Source: CBDANW01 sp965197825
GTDB taxonomy: Bacteria; Acidobacteriota; Vicinamibacteria; Marinacidobacterales; DATDRI01
Direction of reading: 5' to 3'
Assembly (NCBI GenBank): GCA_965197825.1
Contig: CBDANW010000003.1
Coordinates: forward strand, 992,001-1,056,000
Length of the DNA: 64,000 bases
Position numbers and translations under genes: made by a program. The stretch's first letter is position 1. Each line of letters starts with the position of its first letter. The notes beneath the pieces are model-generated. The model was given only the letters and a program-made list of their open reading frames with translations, was not told where the DNA came from and ran no database searches. Shown in pieces: positions 52,339-60,361 of the stretch.

Positions 52339-53799
52339 GGGGATGTCCCGCCGGATGTTGAATTTGGGGTAGCGGCGGCTCCTTGGCCGGCCTAAGAATA
52401 GGTCTGCCAATAAACCGTCTCCAGAGGGGGACAAGGAGCCACCAATGCCTAGGAAATCGAAGAAGCCAGTAAGAAAGCAAACGCACTCGCCTACGGGCAA
52501 GGTAGTTGGCCAAGTCGGTCAGATACTGCTACCGATGATAGCTGGGATCGCGGCCACGAAGGCGGATCTGACGGAATGGGTGTACGAGCAAGGACTGACA
52601 GCTCTGCACCTACTGCTCAGAGAGGACGCCGAGGAGATCGCGGGGCTCAAGGGCAAGCACGAGAAGGAGCGAACTCATAACCACTGTGGGAGCACGAACG
52701 GAGAGCTGAGCTTCGGTGGTCGTCGCATCCAAGTGTCGCGACCTCGAGTTCGCTCGAAGTCGGGCGAGGAGGCGTCGCTTCCACACTTCGAAGCCTTCCG
52801 CGAAGAAGACCCGCTTCCAGAGCGAGTGTTGAATCAGATCTTGGTGGGGGTATCGACCAGAAATTACGAATCGAGTCTGGACAAACCCGCGGCCAAGTTG
52901 AAGTCTCGTGGCACGAGTAAGAGTGCCGCCAGCCGTCACCTCGTGAGCCAGACGACTAAGAAGCTCGAGGAATACCTGTCTCGGCGGCTAGAGGAGTTCG
53001 AGCTTGCGGCACTGATGCTGGATGGCCTTGAGGTGGCCGGACAGACCGTCGTCGTAACTCTCGGTATCACAATAGATGGAACGAAGGTGCCCCTGGGTAT
53101 ATGGCTGGGCTCGACGGAGAACTCTCGGGTGTGCACCGCGATGTTGCAGGACCTTCTCGAGCGAGGCTTGCGCGTCGATGAGTCGATTCTCTGCGTAGTG
53201 GACGGAGGCAAAGGCATCCGCAAGGCACTCGTCGACGTTTTGGGGGACCTCGCGGTCATCCAAAGGTGCCAGATCCATAAACTCCGGAATCTTCGCTCGT
53301 ACCTTCCCAAGTCTCGTCACGCCTACGTGCTCCAGACGATGAAGGAAGCCTACAAGTGCAAGAGTGCCGACAAGGCGCGCAAGCGACTTCAGGCATTGGT
53401 GTCGTGGCTCGAGCGAAACGGCTACGACGAAGCTGCCGGAAGCCTTCGTGAAGGGATGGAAGAGACACTCACGGTCGTGAAGCTCGCGCTGCCCGCCTTA
53501 CTTCGTCAGTCTCTTGCCACGACGAACGCCATTGAGAATCTCAACGGAACCATTCGCAGAGTATCGAGAAACGTCAAGCGTTGGTAGAGTCCTTCCATGG
53601 TTCGCCGATGGACCGCTCTTGGCGTCGTCACCGCGCAGAAAAAGTTCCGGCGTATCAAAGGCTATCGCCATATGGGCGCTCTCGTTCACGCGCTTAGAAG
53701 CAAACAGAAATCTCTTGACAGCGATGAGTTTGACTGCCTAAGAGTATTCACAGGTGCCGCCGCTACCCGACCAAATTCAACAGCGGCCGGGACATCCCC
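52339..53799 (+). mobile_element. IS256-type element A, copy 4, complete
   Basis: Ends GGGGATGTCCCGCCGGATGT (52339) and, in complement, GGGGATGTCCCGGCCGCTGT (53799). ACCTAAA precedes it (52332-52338) and recurs one base after it (53801-53807), an imperfect 7-8 base target duplication. It is nearly identical to copy 3 and inverted relative to it, with the two 5-prime ends facing each other. Confidence 0.9.
52445..53587 (+). CDS. Element A IS256-family transposase ending at the shared TAG
   Basis: Essentially the same protein as in copy 3 (one visible difference: RQSLATT in place of RQFLATT); 380 residues from ATG 52445 to TAG 53585-53587. The 50 codons after the TAG remain open in the same frame to about 53745, with a one-base difference near the end. 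With copy 3 it is one of two potentially active sources for this element. Confidence 0.88.
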   Translation: MPRKSKKPVRKQTHSPTGKVVGQVGQILLPMIAGIAATKADLTEWVYEQGLTALHLLLREDAEEIAGLKGKHEKERTHNHCGSTNGELSFGGRRIQVSRPRVRSKSGEEASLPHFEAFREEDPLPERVLNQILVGVSTRNYESSLDKPAAKLKSRGTSKSAASRHLVSQTTKKLEEYLSRRLEEFELAALMLDGLEVAGQTVVVTLGITIDGTKVPLGIWLGSTENSRVCTAMLQDLLERGLRVDESILCVVDGGKGIRKALVDVLGDLAVIQRCQIHKLRNLRSYLPKSRHAYVLQTMKEAYKCKSADKARKRLQALVSWLERNGYDEAAGSLREGMEETLTVVKLALPALLRQSLATTNAIENLNGTIRRVSRNVKRW

Positions 53800-53996
53800 T
53801 ACCTAAATCTCGGCCCCTTTTGCGCGCTGGCTTCGTTGTGTCATCGTTCCAGTTCGGCCATAGGCCTAGCCCTCCGCTCGACAGGCTCGCTGCGGAAGGC
53901 GGTCGAAATATCCAGATATGACGTCGTCGTCACGCCTCGCCAGCCCACAAAATGGCCTCGAGCTTTAGGCCACGATCTACTGATACAGGACACTAG
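53800..53996. other. Short spacer between element A copy 4 and an IS630 copy
   Basis: 197 bases. A possible inverted repeat is visible (GGCCTAGCC and AGGCCA elements), but no gene, terminator or promoter that I can support. It separates two mobile elements and may be a small piece of the original gene between them. Confidence 0.3.
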
Positions 53997-54859
53997 TGGA
54001 CTGTACATTTAAGTGTTTAGTGATAATATCTCTCTCATGCGAGGGAGAGCCGTTGTGTTGACTCAAGCGGAACATAGGGAGCTTGGCAAACGAGTTTCGA
54101 GCCGTCGCGGTCGAGCGGATGACGCGCGGATCGCTCGGATGTTGCTCTTGCTGGCAGACGGTGCAAGCTATACGCAGGTGCAGCAGACGGTGGGCTGCAC
54201 GGCGCCTTTTATCAGCAAGTGGAAACGCCGATTCTTGGAGGAGCGTCTGGCAGGTCTGTACGCGCGTCACGAGGGGCGTCCGATTCAAGTGCTCACGCCT
54301 CGGATGGAAGCACGGATTCTTTCGTGGACGCAGAAAAAACCGACCGACGGCTCGACTCACTGGAGCACGCGTCGACTTGCGAAGAAGCTGGGAATCCATA
54401 GTACGTCCGGCATGGAACGCTTTCTCTCTACGCCGCCTTCGACACGAAGACGGGGGTGGTTTTGGGCAAGACTGTCCGCCGCCATACCAGCCAGGAGTTC
54501 GTCGCCTTCTTGGAGCAGCTGGTTGCGAGCCACAAGCGAAAGCGCGAAATACATGTCATCCTCGACAATCTGTCGGCTCACAAGACCGCCAAGGTCGCAC
54601 AGTTCCTCGAGGCCAACCCAAAAGTCCGACTCCACTTCACACCCACATATTCCTCCTGGCTGAACAAAATCGAACTCTGGTTCTCCAAGATCGAGCGTGC
54701 CCTGATCCATCGAGGCGTGTTCACGTCAACCCACGACCTGACCCGCAAGATCATGCGCTACATTCGCAAGTACAACGAAGACCCCAAGCCCGTGAAGTGG
54801 ACCTACAACGATCCGTCACGACGCATTAAAACCACTAAACGTTCAGTTGTTACAGTCCA
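53997..54859 (+). mobile_element. IS630 element, second internally deleted copy
   Basis: Both ends present (left TGGACTGTACATTTAAGTGT, right as in the full copy) between perfect CTAG flanks (53993-53996, 54860-54863). It lacks 241 bases, equal to 24665-24905 of the full copy. It is distinct from the 694-base deletion in the 28-kb copy, so the two deletions arose separately. Confidence 0.9.
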
Positions 54860-54863
54860 CTAG
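54037..54863 (+). pseudogene. IS630 transposase, internally deleted and out of frame
   Basis: The frame begins normally at ATG 54037 and runs through the helix-turn-helix part to KLGIH; the 241-base deletion (not a multiple of three) then shifts it and removes the first catalytic Asp. The downstream half (VVLGKTVRRHTSQEFVAFLE, HVILDNLSAHKTAKVAQFLE, SSWLNKIELWFSKIERALI) is present in another frame to 54863. Non-functional. Confidence 0.9.
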
Positions 54864-54881
54864 ACTGCGGGTTAGGCGCCG

Positions 54882-56580
54882 CTATCGGGCGTCGAGCCGG
54901 CCGTAGATTTTTTCGCGGTAATTGCGTTCTTGTTCGAAATTCCCCAGTTTGAAGTGGGCGTCGGACAGCTTGAGGGAAGATAGCATCGGGCTGTCTCCGC
55001 CCTTCCAAGCTTTGCTGGTAGTACTCAAGAGCGGCCAGATAGTCGCCGCGGTAAAACGAGGGTGTCTCCTTCCCTTTCGACCCACCTGCTGGGAGAAAGC
55101 TGCATCTTCCGTAGAAGCTCCGCCATATCCCCGGCGTATAGTAGCGCCTCTTGGTAGCGCTCCTGCCAGAGTAGAACATAGAACTTGTGCTCTGCGTTAA
55201 GGACAGTCTCGACATAGTCCGGCCAGTCGGCGGGATAGGCCGACTTCAGCTCGCGCACCAACCCTTGGTCTACCTTGCCCCACCAAAGTCACCGGATTAG
55301 GGGATCTTCGAGATAGCTCGGTAGACTCTCGATGGCTGTCTGAAGCCACTGCTGCGCCTCTTCCAAGTCTTCCTTAGCGATGCCAAGAATCGCGGAGATT
55401 CCCGGGAAACGAGGATCATCCTGCCAGTCGGAATAAATGGAAAGAAAGACGGAATCTGCTTCCTCCCAGCGCTTTTCGGCCGCCAGCGCCAGAACGGCCG
55501 ACATGGGATAGAGCTTCGCCTCCGGGACGAGCTCACTCGCTCCGAATGAAGAGTTCCGATGCGCAGGACTCGCAGTCCCTCGCTGCCAAGCACCCTTGAC
55601 GCCAGAGCTCCATACCGTCCAAGAGGCGCCCTAAATACTGTGGCAAGTCCTCCGGCAAGGATCGAAGCTCCCTTCGACGGTCCGCTCTCTCATCGAAACG
55701 CTCCAGTTGCCCGAGATCCGCAAGGGTGTGGAGATCGGTGCTCGAGATACCGAAATCCTCGTGATCCAAGGCAGGAAGACACCGTGGCTCCTTATAGAGG
55801 CGGGACTGCCAGTAATCGAAGAGATCCACGAATAACATCCGGCGGCCGGGAGCGACAAAGGGCGTCTGATGGATGGGACCGTCTGCAGCAATAATGATGT
55901 CGTCCACGTAGAATCGGACGTTGGCGCGATCGATAACCGGGAGGGTCGCCAATGAACGAGAACTTCCGGAGCTTGGATCCCGGTATGCCTACGGCGTTCG
56001 GTTGGTCGCCGATTGAGACGAGGGGAGCTTCCCGCCCCTCTTCCGCGATGCTCAGATCATAGGTGCCACGGTCGATGTTGTAGATTACGTCGGCCACATA
56101 CCAGGCGAACGCTTCGACGCGAAAAAGCTCTTCTTCCTGGCCCGCCGTGACGTGATGAAGAACACCGTTTTCGGTTTTCAACCAAAAGCCGATGCCGTCC
56201 TTCACCAGCCGGAAATGGGAGAAACCGGCGAGCGCGATGTTCATTGGCTCGTGAGGCTCGGCGATCATGAACGCGAAGTGGATGAAGAGCCGCCCAGTCT
56301 GTCTGTCCGGAAAGAAACCCTGAAGCTCGGCGAACTCGCCGTCTCCCGCCACGGCTCGGATCGCAACCGCACGGTGGCCGCTGAAGGGGTAGGTGGAGGA
56401 AAGGGAGACGCTTCCCTGCGCATCCTCGAAGATACTCAACGTATAGGACCCGGTCTCAATCTCGCTCCCGTCGAAGTCGTACCAGACGAGCACGTGGGCA
56501 GGCTCTTCTTCAGCCTCTTGCCCCGCCGCCGTTGCGCCGAAGCTGAAGACAAGAAGACCCAATAGAATTTTGGGACGCAT
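54882..56580 (-). pseudogene. Exported LamG-like/helical protein, multiply frameshifted
   Basis: ATG 56580 opens a signal peptide (PKILLGLLVFSFGATAAGQE). The first 210 residues look like a concanavalin/LamG-type beta sandwich: VWYDFDGSEIETGSYTLSIF, RLFIHFAFMIAEPHEPMNIA and WYVADVIYNIDRGTYDLSIA. The frame then changes near 55940 into RANVRFYVDDIIIAADGPIH (the terminal sandwich strand). Further frames follow near 55540 (SAVLALAAEKRWEEADSVFL), 55270 and 55080 (TPR-like helices, SDAHFKLGNFEQERNYREK), ending at TAG 54882. So one protein of roughly 565 residues has decayed by four or more indels. Function unknown; extracytoplasmic. Confidence 0.65.
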
Positions 56581-56762
56581 GAATTCATTGTAACAGGATC
56601 TTCAACGGCCGGAACTTAGCGATCGCCATATCATCCTTGCCGTAGCCGTCGCGCTCGTCAGGCGTTAGGATAATCCTTCCCTTAAGGATTCGCCAGGCGG
56701 GACGCGAGTTGGCCGGGAGTGCACCCACGGGCTTTCCCTCTCTAACTCGAAGATGCTATTCT
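56581..56762 (-). pseudogene. C-terminal tail of an unrecognised gene cut by IS3
   Basis: On the minus strand one frame runs GKPVGALPANSRPAWRILKG, RIILTPDERDGYGKDDMAIA, KFRPLKILLQ and a TGA near 56588. It has the look of a real coding tail and starts at the IS3 terminal repeat, so it was probably continuous with the fragment at 58026-58260. The family is not recognised. Confidence 0.4.
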
Positions 56763-56793
56763 TGACCTTGCCCAGGAAAAGTGGACAGGTTGA

Positions 56794-57672
56794 TTATCTC
56801 GCATGAGCCGTTTTGAGGTCATGAATCCGTTCGAACACCATTGGGCTGTTGTAATCGAGTGACGAGTGGAGTCGATACGGATTGTAGAACCCCTCGATGT
56901 AGCTCGCGACCGCGTCTTTGGCCATACGTCGTGTTGGCCAACTACATCGGTGGAGGAGCTCGGTCTTGAGCGTGCCTAAGAAGCTCTCGGTCACGGCGTT
57001 GTCCCAGCAATCACCCTTGCGGCTCATCGAGCACACGATGCCGTACTCATCGAGCACGGCCTGGTAGGTCGCAGCCGCGTATTGAGTACCACGGTCTGAA
57101 TGATGCACCAAGCCACTTTCCGGCAGGCGGCGCCCCAAGGCCATGTGAAGCGCCTCGAGAGCAAGCTCCGCGCGCAGGTGGGGCTGCATCGCCCAGCCTA
57201 CGACACGACGCGAGAACAGATCGAGGATGACCGCCAAGTAGAGCCAGCCTTCCCAAGTCCGGATGTAGGTTATGTCCGTCACCCAGAACTGGTTCGGTCG
57301 TTCGGCTTCGAAGTTCCGGCCGAGCACGTTGGGTGCGATGGGGCGATCGTGCTTGCTGTCGGTCGTGCGGCGAAAACGCTTGCTGGGCAGACCCTGCAGG
57401 CCCATCTCACGCATCAGCCGTGCCACTCGCTGCTTGCCTACCTCGACGTTCTCCCCGTCAAGCTGGCGACGTACACGCTCCCTGCCGTAGGTACCACGGC
57501 TATGGGCGTGGATCGCTTGGATGCGCAGCTTCAGCTTCCCATCCTCACACTGTCGCTTGCTGGGCGCGCGCTTCATCTGAGCGTAGTAGCCGCTGGTCGA
57601 TACCCTCAGAACTCGGCACATCACCCGCACCGGGTAGTTGGCCCGCTCCGCGTGAATGAATTTGAATCTCAT
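56794..57672 (-). CDS. IS3-family transposase OrfB
   Basis: 292 residues; same DDE residues as in copy 1 (FWVTDITYIRTWEGWLYLAV, LVHHSDRGTQYAAATYQAVL, DNAVTESFLGTLKTELL). It differs from copy 1 by two extra residues near the start (MRFKFIHAERA for MRFIHAERA) and by NFEAERPNQ for NFEAARPNQ. It overlaps orfA by four bases, and the A-rich AAAAAAGG stretch upstream would allow the OrfAB fusion. Confidence 0.92.
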   Translation of the reverse strand: MRFKFIHAERANYPVRVMCRVLRVSTSGYYAQMKRAPSKRQCEDGKLKLRIQAIHAHSRGTYGRERVRRQLDGENVEVGKQRVARLMREMGLQGLPSKRFRRTTDSKHDRPIAPNVLGRNFEAERPNQFWVTDITYIRTWEGWLYLAVILDLFSRRVVGWAMQPHLRAELALEALHMALGRRLPESGLVHHSDRGTQYAAATYQAVLDEYGIVCSMSRKGDCWDNAVTESFLGTLKTELLHRCSWPTRRMAKDAVASYIEGFYNPYRLHSSLDYNSPMVFERIHDLKTAHAR

Positions 57673-57965
57673 TCGCTTTCCTTCGCGAAGAAGGCCGCCG
57701 CCTTTTTTAATATTTCTCGCTCTTGCTCCAACGTACGCACTCGACGCCGTAGCGAACGGAGCTCATCACGTTCCGCCGTCGTCAGAGCCTCGCGTGGACC
57801 TTCACCGTGATCAACTTTGTATTGTTTCACCCAGTTTCGAAGGGCCGATTCCGTCAGGTCCAGTTCCTTAGCGACCTGGCCGATGCTGCCCTCGCCCTCC
57901 CTGAACAGCCGGACCGCTTCCTTCTTGAACTCCCCCGTGAACTTCCTGCGTCGTCGTTCTCCCAT
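57669..57965 (-). CDS. IS3-family OrfA
   Basis: 98 residues from ATG 57965 (MGERRRRKFTGEFKKEAVRL), six bases after GGAGG; a longer frame starting at 58007 runs into the terminal repeat. It has a helix-turn-helix (SIGQVAKELDLTESALRNWV) and a coiled C-terminus (RRVRTLEQEREILKKAAAFF). Unlike copy 1, its reading frame is intact. It supplies the DNA-binding part of the IS3 transposase. Confidence 0.9.
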   Translation of the reverse strand: MGERRRRKFTGEFKKEAVRLFREGEGSIGQVAKELDLTESALRNWVKQYKVDHGEGPREALTTAERDELRSLRRRVRTLEQEREILKKAAAFFAKESE

Positions 57966-58025
57966 GGACGCCTCCAGGCGCATTGTCGCGCCTCGGTTGA
58001 TGTCCACAAAACCCGGGCAGGGTCA

Positions 58026-58260
58026 ATGAGGCTCTTTAGCGGAAAGTGAGGTCGGGCGCCACCCCGGCCGAGTGCGAGGAGAGTTCTGCAGTATACTCCT
58101 ACCGAGTACGCCGCCTGCTCGCCCATTGGGTAGAAGAAGAAGCCCTCTCTCTCGAGGTCGCTTAGAGACGGCCCTCGATTCGAGCTCGTCCCCAACTCGT
58201 CCCCCGCGTAGAAACGAGGGAGTTGATCGCGGCCGCGCTTCGTCGTACACCTGTCTAAAG
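58026..58260 (-). pseudogene. Unrecognised coding remnant beside IS3 copy 2
   Basis: Minus-strand frames read QVYDEARPRSTPSFLRGG and, shifted, GPSLSDLEREGFFFYPMGEQ then AAYSVGVYCRTLLALGRGG. They look like one gene with an indel, probably the upstream part of the tail at 56581-56762. I cannot name a family. Confidence 0.35.
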
Positions 58261-58438
58261 GCGACTGGGGGTGGATGCTAAGGCGCGCCTATCCGGCCGC
58301 TACAAGCAACGCGCCATTATCGAGCCGCTGAGCTCGGAGACAGGCAACCTCCTGCTGGCGATTCCTCTGGGATCCCATGCGCAAGCCGCTCATCATCATG
58401 GCGGCCATTCGGAGGAGGAGACGCCCGGGGCCGTCTAG
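58259..58438 (+). pseudogene. C-terminal fragment or small His-rich peptide
   Basis: A frame of about 59 codons, preceded by a stop and ending at TAG 58438. A GTG at 58271 could start a 55-residue peptide. It ends SHAQAAHHHGGHSEEETPGA, a His-rich tail fitting metal binding, after KQRAIIEPLSSETGNLLLAI. It lies 55 bases before the next, also His-rich, gene and upstream of the czc operon, so a metal-related role is plausible. It may be the tail of a gene lost to the IS3 region. Confidence 0.4.
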
Positions 58439-58493
58439 CCGTCGAGCTAGCCTCGGTTGACTTCCCCACAAGCGCCGGGGATAATCACGCGCC

Positions 58494-58931
58494 GTGCGCA
58501 GTCGATTTTTTCACTTGGTGCTTTCCAGCCTGCTAATTGCTGCGCTCGTCTTTTTCTTCACCGTCGCCCCTCTGACTCATCTCCACGACAACGGTACAGC
58601 GCATCCGCAGCGTTACGACGCGGACGCGGAGCACACGCCGCATCCAGGGAGGACCTTCCATGCCCACCTTGAAGGCCATCATGCGAACCAAGACCGTAGT
58701 CGTCACCCCGGGAGTGATGGCGAGGAGGACTCGGCAAGCATTCCGCGTGGCAAGCTCGACTCGCTGCGTGACCCATGGTCTGCCGAGCCGGTGCTGGTCC
58801 TAGCGTCGCGGATAGAGAATGCTCTCCCCCTAGCTACGGCTTTTGAAGTCCTGTCCCTTCCGAGCCAGGACGCCCACGGGCCGCCCCATCCCGTTTTAAA
58901 ACCAGCCCGCGCTCCCCCCTCCTTCTCCTAA
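58494..58931 (+). CDS. Exported His-rich protein upstream of the metal-efflux operon
   Basis: 145 residues from GTG 58494. An N-terminal signal peptide or anchor (FHLVLSSLLIAALVFFFTVA) is followed by many His residues: LTHLHDNGTAHPQRYDADAE, HTPHPGRTFHAHLEGHHANQ. The middle is charged and the tail Pro-rich (HGPPHPVLKPARAPPSFS). Small exported His-rich proteins of this kind are often found just before CzcCBA/CusCBA genes, where they may bind metal in the periplasm; that role is inferred from context. It is 90 bases upstream of czcC on the same strand, with a hairpin between. Confidence 0.65.
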   Translation: MRSRFFHLVLSSLLIAALVFFFTVAPLTHLHDNGTAHPQRYDADAEHTPHPGRTFHAHLEGHHANQDRSRHPGSDGEEDSASIPRGKLDSLRDPWSAEPVLVLASRIENALPLATAFEVLSLPSQDAHGPPHPVLKPARAPPSFS

Positions 58932-58944
58932 CAAACTGGTAAGT

Positions 58945-58962
58945 CTGCCTTCCTAAAGGCAG
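58945..58962 (+). terminator. Small hairpin between the His-rich gene and czcC
   Basis: CTGCCTT (58945-58951) pairs with AAGGCAG (58956-58962), followed by the T-rich GCATTCTCTTTGTTTCC. It may be a weak terminator or attenuator. A second small hairpin, GGGC-TTGTC-GCCC, lies closer to the czcC ribosome-binding site. Confidence 0.4.
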
Positions 58963-59020
58963 GCATTCTCTTTGTTTCCACGCCCATCCCGGGCTTGTCG
59001 CCCGGACCGGAAGGAGGCGC

Positions 59021-60361
59021 ATGTCCGCAAAGGTAACGTTCGAACGAGGTCTTGGAGCAACCTCTGGTAGAAGACTGGGTTCGCTGTGGCCGGGCCTCCT
59101 CATCCTCGGGATCCTGTTCACTGGAACCGTCATCCCATCGGCCCGGTCGCAGGAGCCGTTGCGACGGGTGACGCTCGAACAAGCGCTCCAGATGTTCGAG
59201 GAGAACAATCTGGAGCTTCGTGTGGTGACGGCCGAGCGGAGCGCGGCGGCCGGCCTGGCCCGGCAAGCGAGGGCGTACCCGAATCCGGTGGCCACGGTCA
59301 CGCATGAAGGGCTGTCGGAAAGTGGTGCGGACTACTCTGAAAGTTATTTCCTGGCCAGCCAGCGCTTGGAATGGCCTGGCCGTCGCGACGCGCGGATCGC
59401 CAGCTCGGACGGGGAAGCGGCCCTTGCCAGGACCCGTGCGGATGCGGAACGCCTGCGACTGACATTCGAAGTCAGGCGGAGCTTTCTCGAGGCAGCGGCT
59501 GCTGAAGAGCAGCTCATCGTCATCGAAGAAGTCCGCGACGTTTTTCGCTTCGCCGAGGAAAGTGGACGCCAACGGCTTCTCGAAGGCGACCTCTCGGGAT
59601 ACGACGCTCGCCGACTTCGCATCGAGCGGGCGCGCTACGAGAACCTCGCGGCGTTCCAGACAATTGCTCTGCGGAACGCACGACTCCTGTTCGCCTCGCT
59701 TATTCTCTCCGACTCTTCCGGCAAAGAAACTTCCAACGTTGCGCCCGCCACGGTGCCGGAGGGATCCCCGCCTTCGCTCCCGGATCTCGACGAAAAAGCG
59801 GCACTCGAGCGCGCGTTCGAGCGAAGGGCAGAGATGCGGAGCGCCGAGGCGCAGATAGCTGCCGCCGAGGCTTCCTTGCGTCATTGCTCCTCCTTGCGGT
59901 ACCCCGACGTGACGTTGACCGGGGGCTACAAGAGGCAATCCGACGGTTTCGATGGTTTTTTCGTGGGAGCAAGCCTCCCTGTTCCCCTTTTCGATCAAAA
60001 GGAGGGCGAAGTCGAGGCCGCCGAGGGACAACTGCGCGCCGCAACGGCGCATCTCGCCCTGACGCAACGTACCCTCGCGAACGACGTCCGGAGAACCTTT
60101 TCCACGTATCTCTCCCTCTCCGAACGCGCGGCATTGATCCGTGACCAGCTTCTGAGCGGCGTCGACGATTTGCTCCGCATCGCGAGAGTGAGCTACGGCG
60201 AGGGTGAAATGTCTCTCTTGGAGCTCCTCGACGCCGCGGAGGCATATCGCGAGTCTCAGATCGCGTTCTCGGAGCTGACGTCGGAGCTCTGGATTGGTTA
60301 TTACGACCTGGAACGGGCGATGGGAGGATTTTCATCGATTTCATTAGAGGACCAGCCATGA
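59021..60361 (+). CDS. czcC: TolC-family outer-membrane efflux protein (CzcC-type)
   Basis: 446 residues; AGGAGG lies just before ATG 59021. Signal region SLWPGLLILGILFTGTVIPS. The protein has two tandem TolC/OEP repeats: ALQMFEENNLELRVVTAERS and ARQARAYPNPVATVTHEGLS in the first, and AEAQIAAAEASLRHCSSLRY, PDVTLTGGYKRQSDGFDGFF and VGASLPVPLFDQKEGEVEAA in the second, separated by long helices. It forms the outer-membrane duct of the tripartite pump. It overlaps czcB by four bases (ATGA), so the two are translationally coupled. Intact. Confidence 0.92.
   Translation: MSAKVTFERGLGATSGRRLGSLWPGLLILGILFTGTVIPSARSQEPLRRVTLEQALQMFEENNLELRVVTAERSAAAGLARQARAYPNPVATVTHEGLSESGADYSESYFLASQRLEWPGRRDARIASSDGEAALARTRADAERLRLTFEVRRSFLEAAAAEEQLIVIEEVRDVFRFAEESGRQRLLEGDLSGYDARRLRIERARYENLAAFQTIALRNARLLFASLILSDSSGKETSNVAPATVPEGSPPSLPDLDEKAALERAFERRAEMRSAEAQIAAAEASLRHCSSLRYPDVTLTGGYKRQSDGFDGFFVGASLPVPLFDQKEGEVEAAEGQLRAATAHLALTQRTLANDVRRTFSTYLSLSERAALIRDQLLSGVDDLLRIARVSYGEGEMSLLELLDAAEAYRESQIAFSELTSELWIGYYDLERAMGGFSSISLEDQP

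Larger units (their letters stand above)
56763..58025 (-). mobile_element. IS3-family element, copy 2, complete
   Basis: Ends TGACCTTGCCCAGGAAAAGT (56763) and, in complement, TGACCCTGCCCGGGTTTTGT (58025), the same as in copy 1. Both orfs are intact here, so this copy could be active and may have been the source of copy 1 or a sister. No clear target duplication was found. Confidence 0.9.

Noticed and set aside
50281..53587. Reassignment of TAG as a sense codon in this organism
   Set aside because: Other genes end normally at TAG (IS66 tnpC, the MBL-fold gene, the sigma fragment at 22567), so the TAG in element A is not evidence of a changed code.
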